The translations under genes were made by a program, and so were the position numbers. Under the pieces are notes generated by a model. The model saw only the letters and a program-made list of their open reading frames with translations. It made no database searches and was not told the origin of the DNA. Below are positions 1 through 8,165 of a stretch of DNA of 64,000 nt, piece after piece (the stretch's first letter is position 1; each line of letters starts with the position of its first letter). Source of the stretch: Lancefieldella parvula (lineage in GTDB: Bacteria; Actinomycetota; Coriobacteriia; Coriobacteriales; Atopobiaceae); NCBI GenBank assembly GCA_023300185.1, contig CP097092.1, positions 434,001 through 498,000 of the forward strand, in the 5' to 3' direction.

Positions 1-225
1 ATGCCTATCATGATGATCGGTTCTTCCATCGGCTCCATCCTGACGCTGCTCTTTGGCGTTCATGACCCAGCTCCTCACGGTGGTTTCCTGGTTCTTCCCG
101 TTGTCGATGGCGGCCTCAAGTGGGTTCTCGCCATTCTCATTGGCGCTGTTGTTGGTGGTATTCTCTTTGTTGCTTTCAAGGCATACGAGTACCGCAAGAA
201 CGGCAACAAGCTGGTCGAGGACTAA
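1..225 (+). CDS. fruA: PTS fructose transporter subunit EIIC, C-terminal fragment (5' end outside window)
   Basis: This is the last 74 residues of a phosphotransferase-system membrane permease. It holds two hydrophobic segments (about residues 5-19 and 42-60) and the sequence GVHDPAPHGG between them, which is characteristic of the fructose-family EIIC domain. The protein would import fructose and phosphorylate it to fructose 1-phosphate. The reading frame is open at the left edge and ends with TAA. The next gene on the same strand is 1-phosphofructokinase, which uses the product, so an operon is likely. Assignment to fructose rather than another EIIC of the same superfamily rests on that neighbour and on the HDPAPHGG signature. 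Confidence 0.85.
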   Translation: MPIMMIGSSIGSILTLLFGVHDPAPHGGFLVLPVVDGGLKWVLAILIGAVVGGILFVAFKAYEYRKNGNKLVED

Positions 226-312
226 GCTTTACGCTTAGCACACACTCGGTACCGTTTGAGTTTTGCCCAGAATTTACGTACAGTTTGGGTGCAGACTCAG
301 ATAATCGAAGTA

Positions 313-348
313 AAATATGGACTCGGCGATTTCGTCGGGTCCATATTT
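313..348. terminator. Long hairpin between fruA and fruK
   Basis: AAATATGGAC (313-322) pairs with GTCCATATTT (339-348). The intervening bases continue the pairing with G-T wobbles up to an ATTT tetraloop, giving about 16 bp in total. It lies 18 bases before the fruK start and is followed by TTTGTTTC. It could be a leaky terminator, an attenuator or a 3' stabiliser of the fruA message. Confidence 0.5.
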
Positions 349-366
349 GTTTCAGAGGGAGCTTTG

Positions 367-1284
367 ATGATTTACACACTTACCACTAATCCTGCAATAG
401 ACATGAACGTCAATTCGGGAGTTCCTTCTTATACGCATGTCAACCGTACAACCGATGCCGTTTACACACCAAACGGCAAGGGTCTGAACGTTTCATTTAC
501 GCTTGCTCACTACGGCGTTGCGTCCACTATCCTGGGCTTTTTCGGTGGCTTCTCGGGCAACTATATTGTTGAAGAGGCATCCAAGATTTGCCCAGTCAAG
601 CCTGTGTGGATTGACGGTATCACCCGCGTAAACATTTTTGTTACCACGCCAGAAGGCGAGCTCAAGTTCCCTAACGCAGGAGCTCCCGTTATTCGTTCCA
701 AGCAAGACGAGATGCTTGAGCTGCTGCGTAATGCGCTCGACCTGGACGTGCTGGTGGTCTCCGGCTCGCTTTCTCCTGAGATGGATCCAACCTTCTACGA
801 CGAGCTCTCTGATCTTTGTCATGAGCGCGGCGCTGAGCTGGTCCTGGACATCTCTCATAAACACCTCGCAGAACTTGTCGAGAAAAAACCGCTGCTCATC
901 AAGCCAAACGACGAAGAAGTGGCAGAGATCTTTGGTGTCGACGTCCATAACGAGGCCGACGTTCTTCTCGCCCTTCACAAGATTCACGAACGCGGAGCAA
1001 AGAACATCCTGCTTACGCTAGGCGGCGAAGGCGCGTACTTCTTCAACGGCAAGCACGTCTGGCATGCAAACGCCGCGCAGGTAGAGGTGCTTTCGACGGC
1101 ATGCGCAGGCGATTCAACGCTGGCAAGCTTCATGTCGGTTTGGCTTGAGGATCCGTCGGCTGTCGAGAAGGCCCTGACGCGCGCGATGGCTACCGGCGGA
1201 AACGTTGCGATGAGCGCTGGCTTGGGCGACTTTGCGCTGGTCGAGAAGATTGCGGAGTCCATCCACGTTGAGCTGGTGGAGTAG
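367..1284 (+). CDS. fruK: 1-phosphofructokinase
   Basis: This PfkB/ribokinase-family kinase would phosphorylate fructose 1-phosphate (made by the fructose PTS) to fructose 1,6-bisphosphate, using ATP in the cytoplasm. The 305-residue product starts with the family's typical sugar-kinase N-terminus (MIYTLTTNPAIDM). It has the glycine motif PNGKGLNVS near residue 40 and the C-terminal catalytic signature ACAGDST near residue 247, where the Asp is the expected base. The start at 367 is chosen because GAGGGAG lies 8-14 bases upstream; the frame is open further upstream but lacks a ribosome site and family similarity there. The motif NGKG replaces the commoner GGKG. It follows fruA on the same strand, consistent with a fructose operon. 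Confidence 0.9.
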   Translation: MIYTLTTNPAIDMNVNSGVPSYTHVNRTTDAVYTPNGKGLNVSFTLAHYGVASTILGFFGGFSGNYIVEEASKICPVKPVWIDGITRVNIFVTTPEGELKFPNAGAPVIRSKQDEMLELLRNALDLDVLVVSGSLSPEMDPTFYDELSDLCHERGAELVLDISHKHLAELVEKKPLLIKPNDEEVAEIFGVDVHNEADVLLALHKIHERGAKNILLTLGGEGAYFFNGKHVWHANAAQVEVLSTACAGDSTLASFMSVWLEDPSAVEKALTRAMATGGNVAMSAGLGDFALVEKIAESIHVELVE

Positions 1285-1500
1285 GAGCGGACGTGTTGCG
1301 CGTGGAGGTGTGCGGATGCGCGGTCTTGCGCGGCGGCGCCGGAGGTGCGCGGGGTGTGCGAACCCACGGGTTTCTCGGCGTATGGCGTGCGCAAGTCTCC
1401 ATATCTGCAAAATAAGTCTTTTCTCGCTTCTTGATTTCGTGTAACGTATAAGGGCTAATGTGATAATTAGGTTTTCGAACCTCTAAAGAAGGAGAGTGCA

Positions 1501-2298
1501 ATGTCCGGACACTCTAAGTGGGCCACAACCAAGCACAAGAAAGCAGCTATCGACGCTAAGCGTTCTTCGCTGTTCTCTAAGCTTTCCCGCAACATTACTG
1601 TTGCCGCAAAGATGGGTGGCGACCCAAATCCGGACAACAACGCTAGCTTGTCTGCCGCTGTTGCCCGTGCTCGCATGGTTTCCATGCCTAACGCAAAGAT
1701 TCAGGCCGCTATCGATAAGGCATTTGGCGCTGGTGCTGATGCTGCCATTTACGAGGAGATCGTTTACGAGGGATACGGTCCTGCAGGTGTCGCAGTTTAC
1801 GTTGACTGCCTGACTGACAACAAGAACCGTACCGCAGCAGACGTTCGTTCCGCATTTACCCACTCTGGCGGCAATCTTGGTACCGCTGGTTCCGTTGCGT
1901 TCCAGTTTGAGCGCAAGGGCTCCATCGCAGTTGACAAGGTTATTGTCTCCGAGGAGAAGAAGGTTGCTGACCGCGAGAACGCTGTCGATGAGGACGAGTT
2001 CATGATGGCAGTTGCTGAGGCTGGCGGAAACGATTACGAGGACGCTGGCGATCAGTGGATTGTTTGGACTGCATACGACAAGATGCAGGATGTCCAGAAG
2101 GGCCTCGAGGCTCAGGGCATTGAGGTCAAGGGTTCCGAGCTTACTATGGTTCCAACCACCCCAACTGACGTCTCTGTTTCTGATGCAAAGAAGGTTCAGC
2201 GTCTTATCGATAAGCTTGACGAGCTCGATGACGTTCAGAACGTCTACAGCACCATGAACATCACCGACGAGATTGCTGCTGCTCTCGAGGAGGAGTAA
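1501..2298 (+). CDS. yebC: YebC/PmpR-family transcription or translation regulator
   Basis: The 265-residue protein begins SGHSKWATTKHKKAAIDAKR, the hallmark N-terminus of the YebC/PmpR (TACO1) family, and keeps the three-domain length of that family (about 240-250 residues) with a slightly extended acidic region around residue 160. The family has been described as DNA-binding regulators and, more recently, as ribosome-associated factors that relieve stalling; the sequence does not decide between these. A strong AAGAAGGAG ribosome site precedes the ATG. The gene appears monocistronic: 216 bases separate it from fruK, and a GC-rich repeat tract plus an intrinsic terminator follow. Confidence 0.93.
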   Translation: MSGHSKWATTKHKKAAIDAKRSSLFSKLSRNITVAAKMGGDPNPDNNASLSAAVARARMVSMPNAKIQAAIDKAFGAGADAAIYEEIVYEGYGPAGVAVYVDCLTDNKNRTAADVRSAFTHSGGNLGTAGSVAFQFERKGSIAVDKVIVSEEKKVADRENAVDEDEFMMAVAEAGGNDYEDAGDQWIVWTAYDKMQDVQKGLEAQGIEVKGSELTMVPTTPTDVSVSDAKKVQRLIDKLDELDDVQNVYSTMNITDEIAAALEEE

Positions 2299-2319
2299 GC
2301 TCTTTGGTTCGCGTCGCGC

Positions 2320-2432
2320 GACGCCCGGTGCGCGAAGAGCGCGACAAGCGCGACGCCCGGTGCGCGACACGCGACGCCCGGTGCGCGAAGAGCTCGACGC
2401 CCGGTGCGCGACACGCGACGCCCGGTGCGCGA
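2320..2432 (+). repeat. Five-copy GC-rich repeat (16-bp core) downstream of yebC
   Basis: The 16-base core GACGCCCGGTGCGCGA occurs exactly at 2320, 2352, 2373, 2396 and 2417, with spacers of 5, 7 or 16 bases such as CACGC and AGAGCTC. The tract lies between the yebC stop and its terminator, so it would be transcribed in the 3' untranslated region. Confidence 0.9.
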
Positions 2433-2446
2433 CAAAACTGCACTTC

Positions 2447-2479
2447 AAAGCCCCGCCAGTTGGCGGGGCTTTTCGTTTG
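2447..2479 (+). terminator. Rho-independent terminator of yebC
   Basis: AAAGCCCCGCC (2447-2457) pairs perfectly with GGCGGGGCTTT (2462-2472) across an AGTT loop and is followed by a T-rich tail. It is a classic intrinsic terminator 150 bases after the yebC stop. Confidence 0.93.
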
Positions 2480-2500
2480 GGTGACGATAAAGCTGTCAGA

Positions 2501-2681
2501 ACACATCTGTGTCGGATAATCTGCACGTTTTTAGAAGGTCGACCACAGCAAAGTAAGATAATCTGTATATACAGAGCCAAAAACATAACTTACAGCCCTA
2601 AAAAACACAGTAAATGATGATAATCTGCGCAAAATGAGACTTTTGAGGGGTGATTTTGCAGATTAAGTGACTTTGCTGTGT
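2501..2681. repeat. Family B modular repeat, copy 1 (long form, 181 bp)
   Basis: Three direct 24-base units (2501-2524, 2543-2566, 2605-2628) are followed by one inverted unit (2658-2681). Each unit starts ACACA or CCACA and ends GATAATCTGC or a close variant. The outer pair 2543-2566 and 2658-2681 forms an inverted repeat sharing CACAGCAAAGT and AATCTG. Related arrays lie at 35663-35791 and 55186-55314. It occupies the convergent gap between yebC and the DeoR gene. Confidence 0.85.
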
Positions 2682-2730
2682 TTTCAAAATGCCAAAAATA
2701 GGCCTCTAAAAAATTTATGCATACAAATGA

Positions 2731-2762
2731 ATTCATCCTCATGAATATCCATGAGGATGAAT
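2731..2762. terminator. Perfect 13-bp hairpin in the yebC/deoR convergent gap
   Basis: ATTCATCCTCATG (2731-2743) is perfectly complementary to CATGAGGATGAAT (2750-2762) with a 6-base loop. It could terminate the leftward DeoR transcript, but it has no strong T-run, so its role is uncertain. Confidence 0.5.
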
Positions 2763-2911
2763 ATTTTCGGATCATGGTAGTTGAAATTTTGATGTGCTAT
2801 TCGCAAAACAAGAAAACCGACACCTAACAGCGCCTAAAACCTGCATCCGGAGCCAAATCCCAACGTTGTCCGCGCTCCGCCGCGCGCCGCTCGCTAGCCG
2901 CTGCAGCAATC

Positions 2912-3675
2912 CTACAGGCTTACGCGCACAACCTTGCGAACGCCAGCGGCTTCGAGGGCTGCTACCTGCGAAATCGACGCGGATTCGTCCGTCATAAGCA
3001 CGTCGATATCGGATGGTGATCCGTACTGGAAGCTGGAGTTAACTCCCAGCTTGCTCGAGTCGGCTAGGACAATGTGCTGCTCAGAGTGCTTAAGCATCAG
3101 CGAATTCACGCGCATCTCGTTTGAAACCAGCGTGGTGAGGCCGCGCTCAGCAGAAATTCCCGAGCACCCCAGGATGCACTTTGCGGCGCGAATCTGGTTG
3201 ATTGAAGCAAGCGCAAAATCGCCGGTCATAGACTTCTTAGCTGGGCGAACTTCTCCGCCCGTAACCAAAACGGTCATTGATGGGGGTAGTCAGCCGCCAG
3301 CACGCTACCGTTATTGGTAACCACGGTGATGTTCTCGGCGGTGATGAATTCTAGGACTTTAATAGCGGTTGAACTGGTGTTAATGAAGACCGTGTCGCCA
3401 TCTTTGATGAGTTTGGCAGCGGCTTGGGCAAGCTTGAACTTTGCGGTGACCTGGTTAGAGCTGAGTCCTGTAGAGAGCGGATCAAGCAGCGTGGCCATGC
3501 CATAGCTTCGAGAAATAAGGCCCTGAGCTTCAAGTTCATCGAGGTCGCGGCGAATGGTAAGTGAAGAAACTTCAAACCTATCGGCAAGATCGCTGACGGA
3601 AACCTGGCGGTATTGTTCAAGAAGACTCATGATAGAGCTTCTACGCGATGCTACAAATGAACGACTTGTGGCCAT
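2912..3675 (-). CDS. DeoR-family transcriptional regulator, frameshifted
   Basis: A sugar-phosphate-responsive repressor of the DeoR type, probably controlling the divergently placed ascorbate operon (an UlaR-like role, inferred from position). The first part (3675 to 3274) has the N-terminal winged helix-turn-helix with TIRRDLDELEAQGLISR; the second part (3277 to 2912) carries the C-terminal sensor domain with the VLVTGGEVRPAKKSMTG segment typical of the family. The two parts lie in different frames. The break falls at a run of five G on the plus strand (3282-3286), where one lost base would restore a protein of about 254 residues, the usual length. The ATG at 3675 follows a GGGGGA site; a TTG further upstream is less likely. 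Either a sequencing indel or a phase-variable tract is possible. Confidence 0.8.
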
Positions 3676-4338
3676 GAATCCCCCAATAGAACTCAAACTG
3701 CTGATAAACCTACAAAAATAGTTGCAAACTTTTCAAACAACACGCCTGGCGAGAAACCCGACTACTTGCAAATAGTTCGCGAGAAGATCGTAAAAAGCTC
3801 GCGAGAAGTACGTGCAAAAGAACAGTTTGCTGTGACGTTACGACGCTATTTCCGTAGTTAAAAGCCTTATATTTCTGAACACTATATAAGACATTTAACT
3901 AACTCGATTCCGTGAAAAACATCGTACAAATTGATAGCACCTTTTGAACGGTCCATGAACAATTGTGTAGATGCATTTCAGCGAATCTCAGTGTATCTTA
4001 CCTTATCCTATGAACGTTTTGAATACTTAAACGGATATTTTTTAACGGTCAACGGTTTTTATGACGTAAATCTCTAAAGTGAGCATAGATAAGTATTGCT
4101 TAACTTCCAACTTTAGCTATACTAATACTATCGATTCGATTGGTAAAACGTTCTAAACGTTCAACAAATAGGGAAATTTGTTATACGGCAAGTCAAATGT
4201 CATATAAATTATTTATCTAATTGTTGAAGCGTTCAGAAGATTCAAGTTTTTGTCATTAAGCGATGTGTTCTTGTGCGGTCTTGCTATAGTCCAACACAAG
4301 GAAAGATTCACAGTAGCTACTGGAGAGGAGTGAATCGC
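3676..4338 (+). promoter_or_regulatory. Divergent control region of deoR and the ula operon with repeated GAACGTT-like sites
   Basis: This 663-base AT-rich gap has no gene. It holds repeated candidate operator half-sites: GAACGGTCCATGAAC (3946-3960), TGAACGTTTTGAA (4011-4023), AACGGTCAACGG (4044-4055), paired AACGTTC at 4147-4153 and 4156-4162, and GAAGCGTTC (4226-4234). An extended -10-like TTGCTATAGT lies at 4281-4290, about 50 bases before the ulaC start. The layout suits binding of the adjacent DeoR-type repressor. Promoter and operator calls are by eye. Confidence 0.5.
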
Positions 4339-4797
4339 ATGTTACTTCGCGATATTTACGAGCAGAAACATTATGCATTCGTAAAGACCCCTATGACGTG
4401 GGAAGAGTCTATTAGAGAGTGCTGCAAACCACTGGAGGCTGACGGAACAGTCAATCCAGAGTATGCAGACGACATTATCGAGTGCGTAAATAAGTATGGC
4501 CCTTACATTGTTATCGTTCCAAACGTTGCAATGCCACACTCCACTGCTCGCATTGGCTCTAATGGCAAGACTGCTATTGGATTTATGCACTCCGATGTTC
4601 CTGTTAACTTCGAGGATGGCGACGATGAGAAGCAGGTCAAGACCTTCTTTACTCTGAGCGCAACCGATCAGGAAGCACACCTTAAGAATATGCAGATGCT
4701 CGTTCAGGTCCTTATGAATGAAGAGGTCCTTGAGCGTCTGAAGAATATTCAGTCTCCAGAAGAGCTCTTGGAGATCGACAAGCTTATCTCCGAGTAG
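4339..4797 (+). CDS. ulaC: PTS ascorbate-type EIIA component
   Basis: This cytoplasmic phosphocarrier would receive phosphate from HPr and pass it to the EIIB protein encoded downstream. The 152-residue protein has the mannitol/fructose-type EIIA fold signature, with the phospho-accepting histidine in VAMPHSTAR. The start is the ATG at 4339 because GGAGAGGAG lies 9-17 bases upstream; the frame is open upstream but lacks support. It is the first gene of the ascorbate operon, after the long regulatory gap. A GC-rich 170-base spacer with a small GTGCCCA/TGGGCAC hairpin (about 4883-4898) separates it from the EIIC gene. Substrate assignment comes from the UlaA/UlaG genes that follow. Confidence 0.88.
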   Translation: MLLRDIYEQKHYAFVKTPMTWEESIRECCKPLEADGTVNPEYADDIIECVNKYGPYIVIVPNVAMPHSTARIGSNGKTAIGFMHSDVPVNFEDGDDEKQVKTFFTLSATDQEAHLKNMQMLVQVLMNEEVLERLKNIQSPEELLEIDKLISE

Positions 4798-4970
4798 GCT
4801 CGTTTTCTCGCGCGTCGTTTAGGCGCGCCCGCGCGCCCGTTCGCGCTTGCGCTTGTTCGCGTCCGCGCCTGTGTGCGCTTTTGTGCCCATCTGGGCACGT
4901 AATTGAGGATTTCCTTTTGTAGTGTGGGCTGCAGAAGGTACGTATGTAGGACCCTTTGAAAGGGGTATCA

Positions 4971-6482
4971 ATGGATATTGTTCTTGGTATTTGGAAATGG
5001 TTTGCGAGCAACTTCTTGACTCAGCCAGCCTATTTCATCGGTTTGATTGTTGCTATCGGCTACATTCTTCTTAAGAAGAAGTGGTACGACGTACTCGCTG
5101 GCTTCCTTAAGGCAGTCATTGGTTATCAGATCCTCCTGGTTGGTTCCGGCGGCCTGGTAACTGCATTCCGCCCAGTTCTTGTTGGACTTCAGGCTCGCTT
5201 CAACCTTTCTGCAATGGTCATTGACCCATACTTTGGCCAGAACGCAGTACAGGCAGGCATGGAGGCAGCTGACGCTCCTGCATTTATCGCAGGTCGTTCC
5301 TTCTCCTCCGTTATGCTTCTTCTGCTCTTCGCTTTCATTCTGAACATCGTTCTGGTTGCTTTTAAGAAGCAGACTAAGCTTCGCGCAATCTTTACTACTG
5401 GTCACGTCCAGGTTCAGCAGGCAGCAACTGCATTTTGGCTTATCCTCTTCTGCTTCCCACAGCTTAACGACGTTACCATCCTTGCAGTTATGACCGTTCT
5501 CCTTGGTCTTTACTGGGCAGTTGGCTCCAACCTTTGTATTGGACCTACCCAGGACCTTACTGATGGCGCTGGCCTTACCATTGCTCACCAGCAGATGTTT
5601 GGTGTCTACTGCGCATCCAAGGCTTCCGAGTGGCTCTCCAAGCACTCCAAGAAGGAGTCTAAGCGCATTGAGGACATCGAGCTTCCAGGCTTCCTTAAGA
5701 TCTTCAACGAGAACCTCGTTGCAACTGCAATTCTCATGACAGCATTCTTTGGTGTCATCCTTGCTGTTCTTGGCCAGGACTTCCTGCTTGAGAACAAGTT
5801 CATGAAGCCAGGTCAGGATTTCTTCTTCTACATCATGACCACTTCCTTCCAGTTTGCTGTTTACCTCTCCATCCTGCAGCTTGGTGTTCGTACCTTCGTT
5901 ACCGAGCTCACCAACTCCTTCCAGGGTATTTCTAACAAGCTCCTCAAGGGTTCCGTCCCAGGCGTTGACTGCGCAGTTACCTACGGCTTTGGTTCTCCAA
6001 ACGCAGTTACCCTCGGCTTCCTCATGGGTGCAGCTGGCCAGTTCCTGGCAATCGCAGCTCTGCTGCTTCTGAAGTCCCCAGTTGTTGTTATCGCAGGCTT
6101 TGTTCCACTGTTCTTCGATAACGCTACTATCGGCGTTTACGCAAACAACAAGGGCGGCCTCCGCGCAGTTCTTATCATGCCTTTCATCTCTGGTCTTCTC
6201 CAGGTCTTCGGTTCAGCTCTTATCGCTGGCTGGGTTGGCATGGCTGCATACGGTGGATACCTTGGCATGTGGGACTGGGCAGTTGTCTGGCCAATCATGA
6301 CCGGCATCATGAAGTTCCTGTCCTACGCAGGCCTTGCAATTGTTGTTATCGCTCTTATTGCAATCCCACAGCTCCAGTACCGTGCAAACAAAGACACGTA
6401 CTTCATGGAGGTTGAGGATTACCAGAAGTGCAAGGAAATCCGTGCACAGAAGGCCGCCGCAGCTAGTGCGGAAAGCAAGTAG
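4971..6482 (+). CDS. ulaA: PTS ascorbate transporter EIIC
   Basis: This integral membrane permease of the UlaA/SgaT family imports L-ascorbate and works with EIIA and EIIB to release L-ascorbate 6-phosphate. The 503-residue product is hydrophobic, with about ten or eleven predicted membrane spans. It carries family stretches such as TTGHVQVQQA, KPGQDFFFYIMTTSFQ, GFVPLFFDNATIGVYAN and PTQDLTDGAGLTIAHQQ. The ATG at 4971 follows AAAGGGG (4959-4965); a TTG 15 bases upstream overlaps that ribosome site and is less likely. The C-terminal tail is charged and Ala-rich. A strong hairpin follows the stop, so downstream genes may be expressed at a different level. Confidence 0.92.
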   Translation: MDIVLGIWKWFASNFLTQPAYFIGLIVAIGYILLKKKWYDVLAGFLKAVIGYQILLVGSGGLVTAFRPVLVGLQARFNLSAMVIDPYFGQNAVQAGMEAADAPAFIAGRSFSSVMLLLLFAFILNIVLVAFKKQTKLRAIFTTGHVQVQQAATAFWLILFCFPQLNDVTILAVMTVLLGLYWAVGSNLCIGPTQDLTDGAGLTIAHQQMFGVYCASKASEWLSKHSKKESKRIEDIELPGFLKIFNENLVATAILMTAFFGVILAVLGQDFLLENKFMKPGQDFFFYIMTTSFQFAVYLSILQLGVRTFVTELTNSFQGISNKLLKGSVPGVDCAVTYGFGSPNAVTLGFLMGAAGQFLAIAALLLLKSPVVVIAGFVPLFFDNATIGVYANNKGGLRAVLIMPFISGLLQVFGSALIAGWVGMAAYGGYLGMWDWAVVWPIMTGIMKFLSYAGLAIVVIALIAIPQLQYRANKDTYFMEVEDYQKCKEIRAQKAAAASAESK

Positions 6483-6497
6483 CCCTCTTTCTTCCTA

Positions 6498-6525
6498 CCC
6501 TGAGCAGACCCCCATCTGCTCAGGG
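6498..6525. terminator. Hairpin between ulaA and ulaB
   Basis: CCCTGAGCAGA (6498-6508) pairs with TCTGCTCAGGG (6515-6525) across CCCCCA, followed by TTATTAG. It lies in the 165-base gap inside the operon and probably acts as a partial terminator or mRNA stabiliser. Confidence 0.7.
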
Positions 6526-6647
6526 TTATTAGTAATACTCGGCACATTGTTTGATGCAGTATTTGCTTTAAATGCGAGCGTTGTAGCGCCCAAATGGGTA
6601 CAAACACAATGTGTCCGTAATCAGTTTGTTTGATCGAAGGAGTCAAC

Positions 6648-6956
6648 ATGAACGCAAAGATTTTGGTCGCATGTGCAAACGGCGCAGGTACCTCTCTGAT
6701 GATGAAGATGACCGCTGAACGTGTCACTCAGAAGCTCAACATGGGCGTCGATAAGATTCACCACTGCGCACTTTCCGAGGGCGTAAGCTCTGCTCGTCAG
6801 TATGACATTGTTTTTGCACCACTTAACTTCCTGAATATGTACGAGGATGCTGCTAAGGCTGGCGTTACCGTCATTGGTCTGCGCAACGTTCTTTCTGATG
6901 CAGAGATGGAAGAGAAGCTCAAGGAAACCGGCGCTGCAGAGAAGTTTTCCGCATAG
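6648..6956 (+). CDS. ulaB: PTS ascorbate-type EIIB component
   Basis: This small cytoplasmic phosphocarrier takes phosphate from EIIA and transfers it to ascorbate during transport. The 102-residue product has the EIIB phosphocysteine loop near its N-terminus (ILVACANGAGTSL, Cys at about residue 9), the form found in ascorbate/galactitol-type EIIB proteins. The ATG at 6648 is preceded by GAAGGAG with ideal spacing; an in-frame TTG at 6630 lies upstream of that site. Together with ulaC and ulaA it completes a three-protein PTS. Confidence 0.88.
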   Translation: MNAKILVACANGAGTSLMMKMTAERVTQKLNMGVDKIHHCALSEGVSSARQYDIVFAPLNFLNMYEDAAKAGVTVIGLRNVLSDAEMEEKLKETGAAEKFSA

Positions 6957-6985
6957 TTTAGGTTTCTAAAGAATCGAGCACTTTA

Positions 6986-8041
6986 ATGACTTTTGAAAAG
7001 AAAATTCTTGCCGAGATGCCTAAGTGCTATGCGCTTGGCATGTTTGAGGGAGAAGACACACCAAGCTTTTTAGCTGCTGTCGAGAAGGACGGTCCAATCC
7101 GTCGCTTTACGCTTGATGGTGAGCCTCTGGAGACTGTTGCTCCAGGCCCTGGCGGCGTCATGACCATTACACAGGTCCCTGGCAGGAAAGATCAGTTCCT
7201 TGCAACCCGCAAGTTCTTCTCGCCAAACTTTGGTGGAGACGACGCGGCAATTGCATCCTATACCAAGCAGGCAGACGGTTCTTGGTCTGAGCAGATTCTC
7301 TGCGACCTCCCTTATGTTCACCGTTTTGGTATCTTGAAGGCTGCTGACGGTCAGCTTTGGGTTCTTGCTTGCTCTATCAAGGGTGGAGCTGAGACCGGCG
7401 TCAAGGACGATTGGCGCACTCCAGGTGCTGTTTGGGCCGCTCCTTTGAGCGATAACCTTGAGCAGTACACGGCAGACAACCAGCTTAAGCTGACTTGTGT
7501 TGCTAATTATCAAGTTCAGAACCACGGTTTCTGGACTGCACCTGATAAATCGTATGCTTTGATCTCAACCGCCGCAGGCGTGTTTAGATATGTGCCACCA
7601 ACCACCCCTCAAGGTGCTTGGGATGTCACCTGCCTTCTGGTCCAGCCAACAAGCGATATTGTTGCAACAGACTTTGACGGCGATGGCAAGCTGGAGATTC
7701 TTACGTTCTCCAAGTTCCACGGTGACACGCTGGCAATTTGGCACGAAGGCCAGACTCGCGATCGCTACGAGCAGGTTTGGTGCGACCCACAGAAGCGCAG
7801 CTTCCTTCACGCGCTTTGGGCAGCAGACCTTAATGGCGAGAAGTGCGCAGTCATTGGCAACCGTAAAGATGGTCGCGATTTGTTGCTTGTTAGATACGTT
7901 GACGGTGAGTACACCGTAGACGTTATCGACCACGACCTCGGACCAGCAAACTGCATGGTGTATAGGCATGACGGCAGCGATTACATTGTTGCTGCATATC
8001 GTGAGACAGACCAGCTGGCTCTCTACAAAGTAGTGGAGTAG
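6986..8041 (+). CDS. Cytoplasmic protein with VCBS/FG-GAP-like beta-propeller character, function unknown
   Basis: I do not recognise a characterised function. The 351-residue protein has no signal peptide or membrane span. It shows repeated beta-strand/turn modules, including an Asp-rich calcium-loop-like DFDGDGKLEILTF near residue 230 (as in FG-GAP/VCBS repeats) and a second related stretch, ADLNGEKCAVIGNR, about 50 residues later. This suggests a beta-propeller. It lies 29 bases after ulaB and before ulaG, squarely inside the ascorbate operon, at a place where a ulaD decarboxylase might be expected, but it bears no resemblance to UlaD. The ribosome site is weak (GAGCA), hinting at translational coupling. 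A lactonase-like propeller or sensor role would be speculation. Confidence 0.6.
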   Translation: MTFEKKILAEMPKCYALGMFEGEDTPSFLAAVEKDGPIRRFTLDGEPLETVAPGPGGVMTITQVPGRKDQFLATRKFFSPNFGGDDAAIASYTKQADGSWSEQILCDLPYVHRFGILKAADGQLWVLACSIKGGAETGVKDDWRTPGAVWAAPLSDNLEQYTADNQLKLTCVANYQVQNHGFWTAPDKSYALISTAAGVFRYVPPTTPQGAWDVTCLLVQPTSDIVATDFDGDGKLEILTFSKFHGDTLAIWHEGQTRDRYEQVWCDPQKRSFLHALWAADLNGEKCAVIGNRKDGRDLLLVRYVDGEYTVDVIDHDLGPANCMVYRHDGSDYIVAAYRETDQLALYKVVE

Positions 8042-8059
8042 GGCTGCGTTTTGTAGCGA

Positions 8060-8104
8060 GCGCTCAGGATGAGCTTCTGAGCATGCAGGCAAAGTCCTGA
8101 GCGC
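8060..8104. terminator. Intercistronic hairpin before ulaG
   Basis: GCGCTCAGGA (8060-8069) is perfectly complementary to TCCTGAGCGC (8095-8104), enclosing a further small hairpin. No T-run follows, so mRNA stabilisation or processing is more likely than termination. Confidence 0.5.
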
Positions 8105-8165
8105 CGCTCAAATTACCTGCATATGCATCAAAGTACTAGTCCTATGTTTTAGAAAGGAGCGTGTA

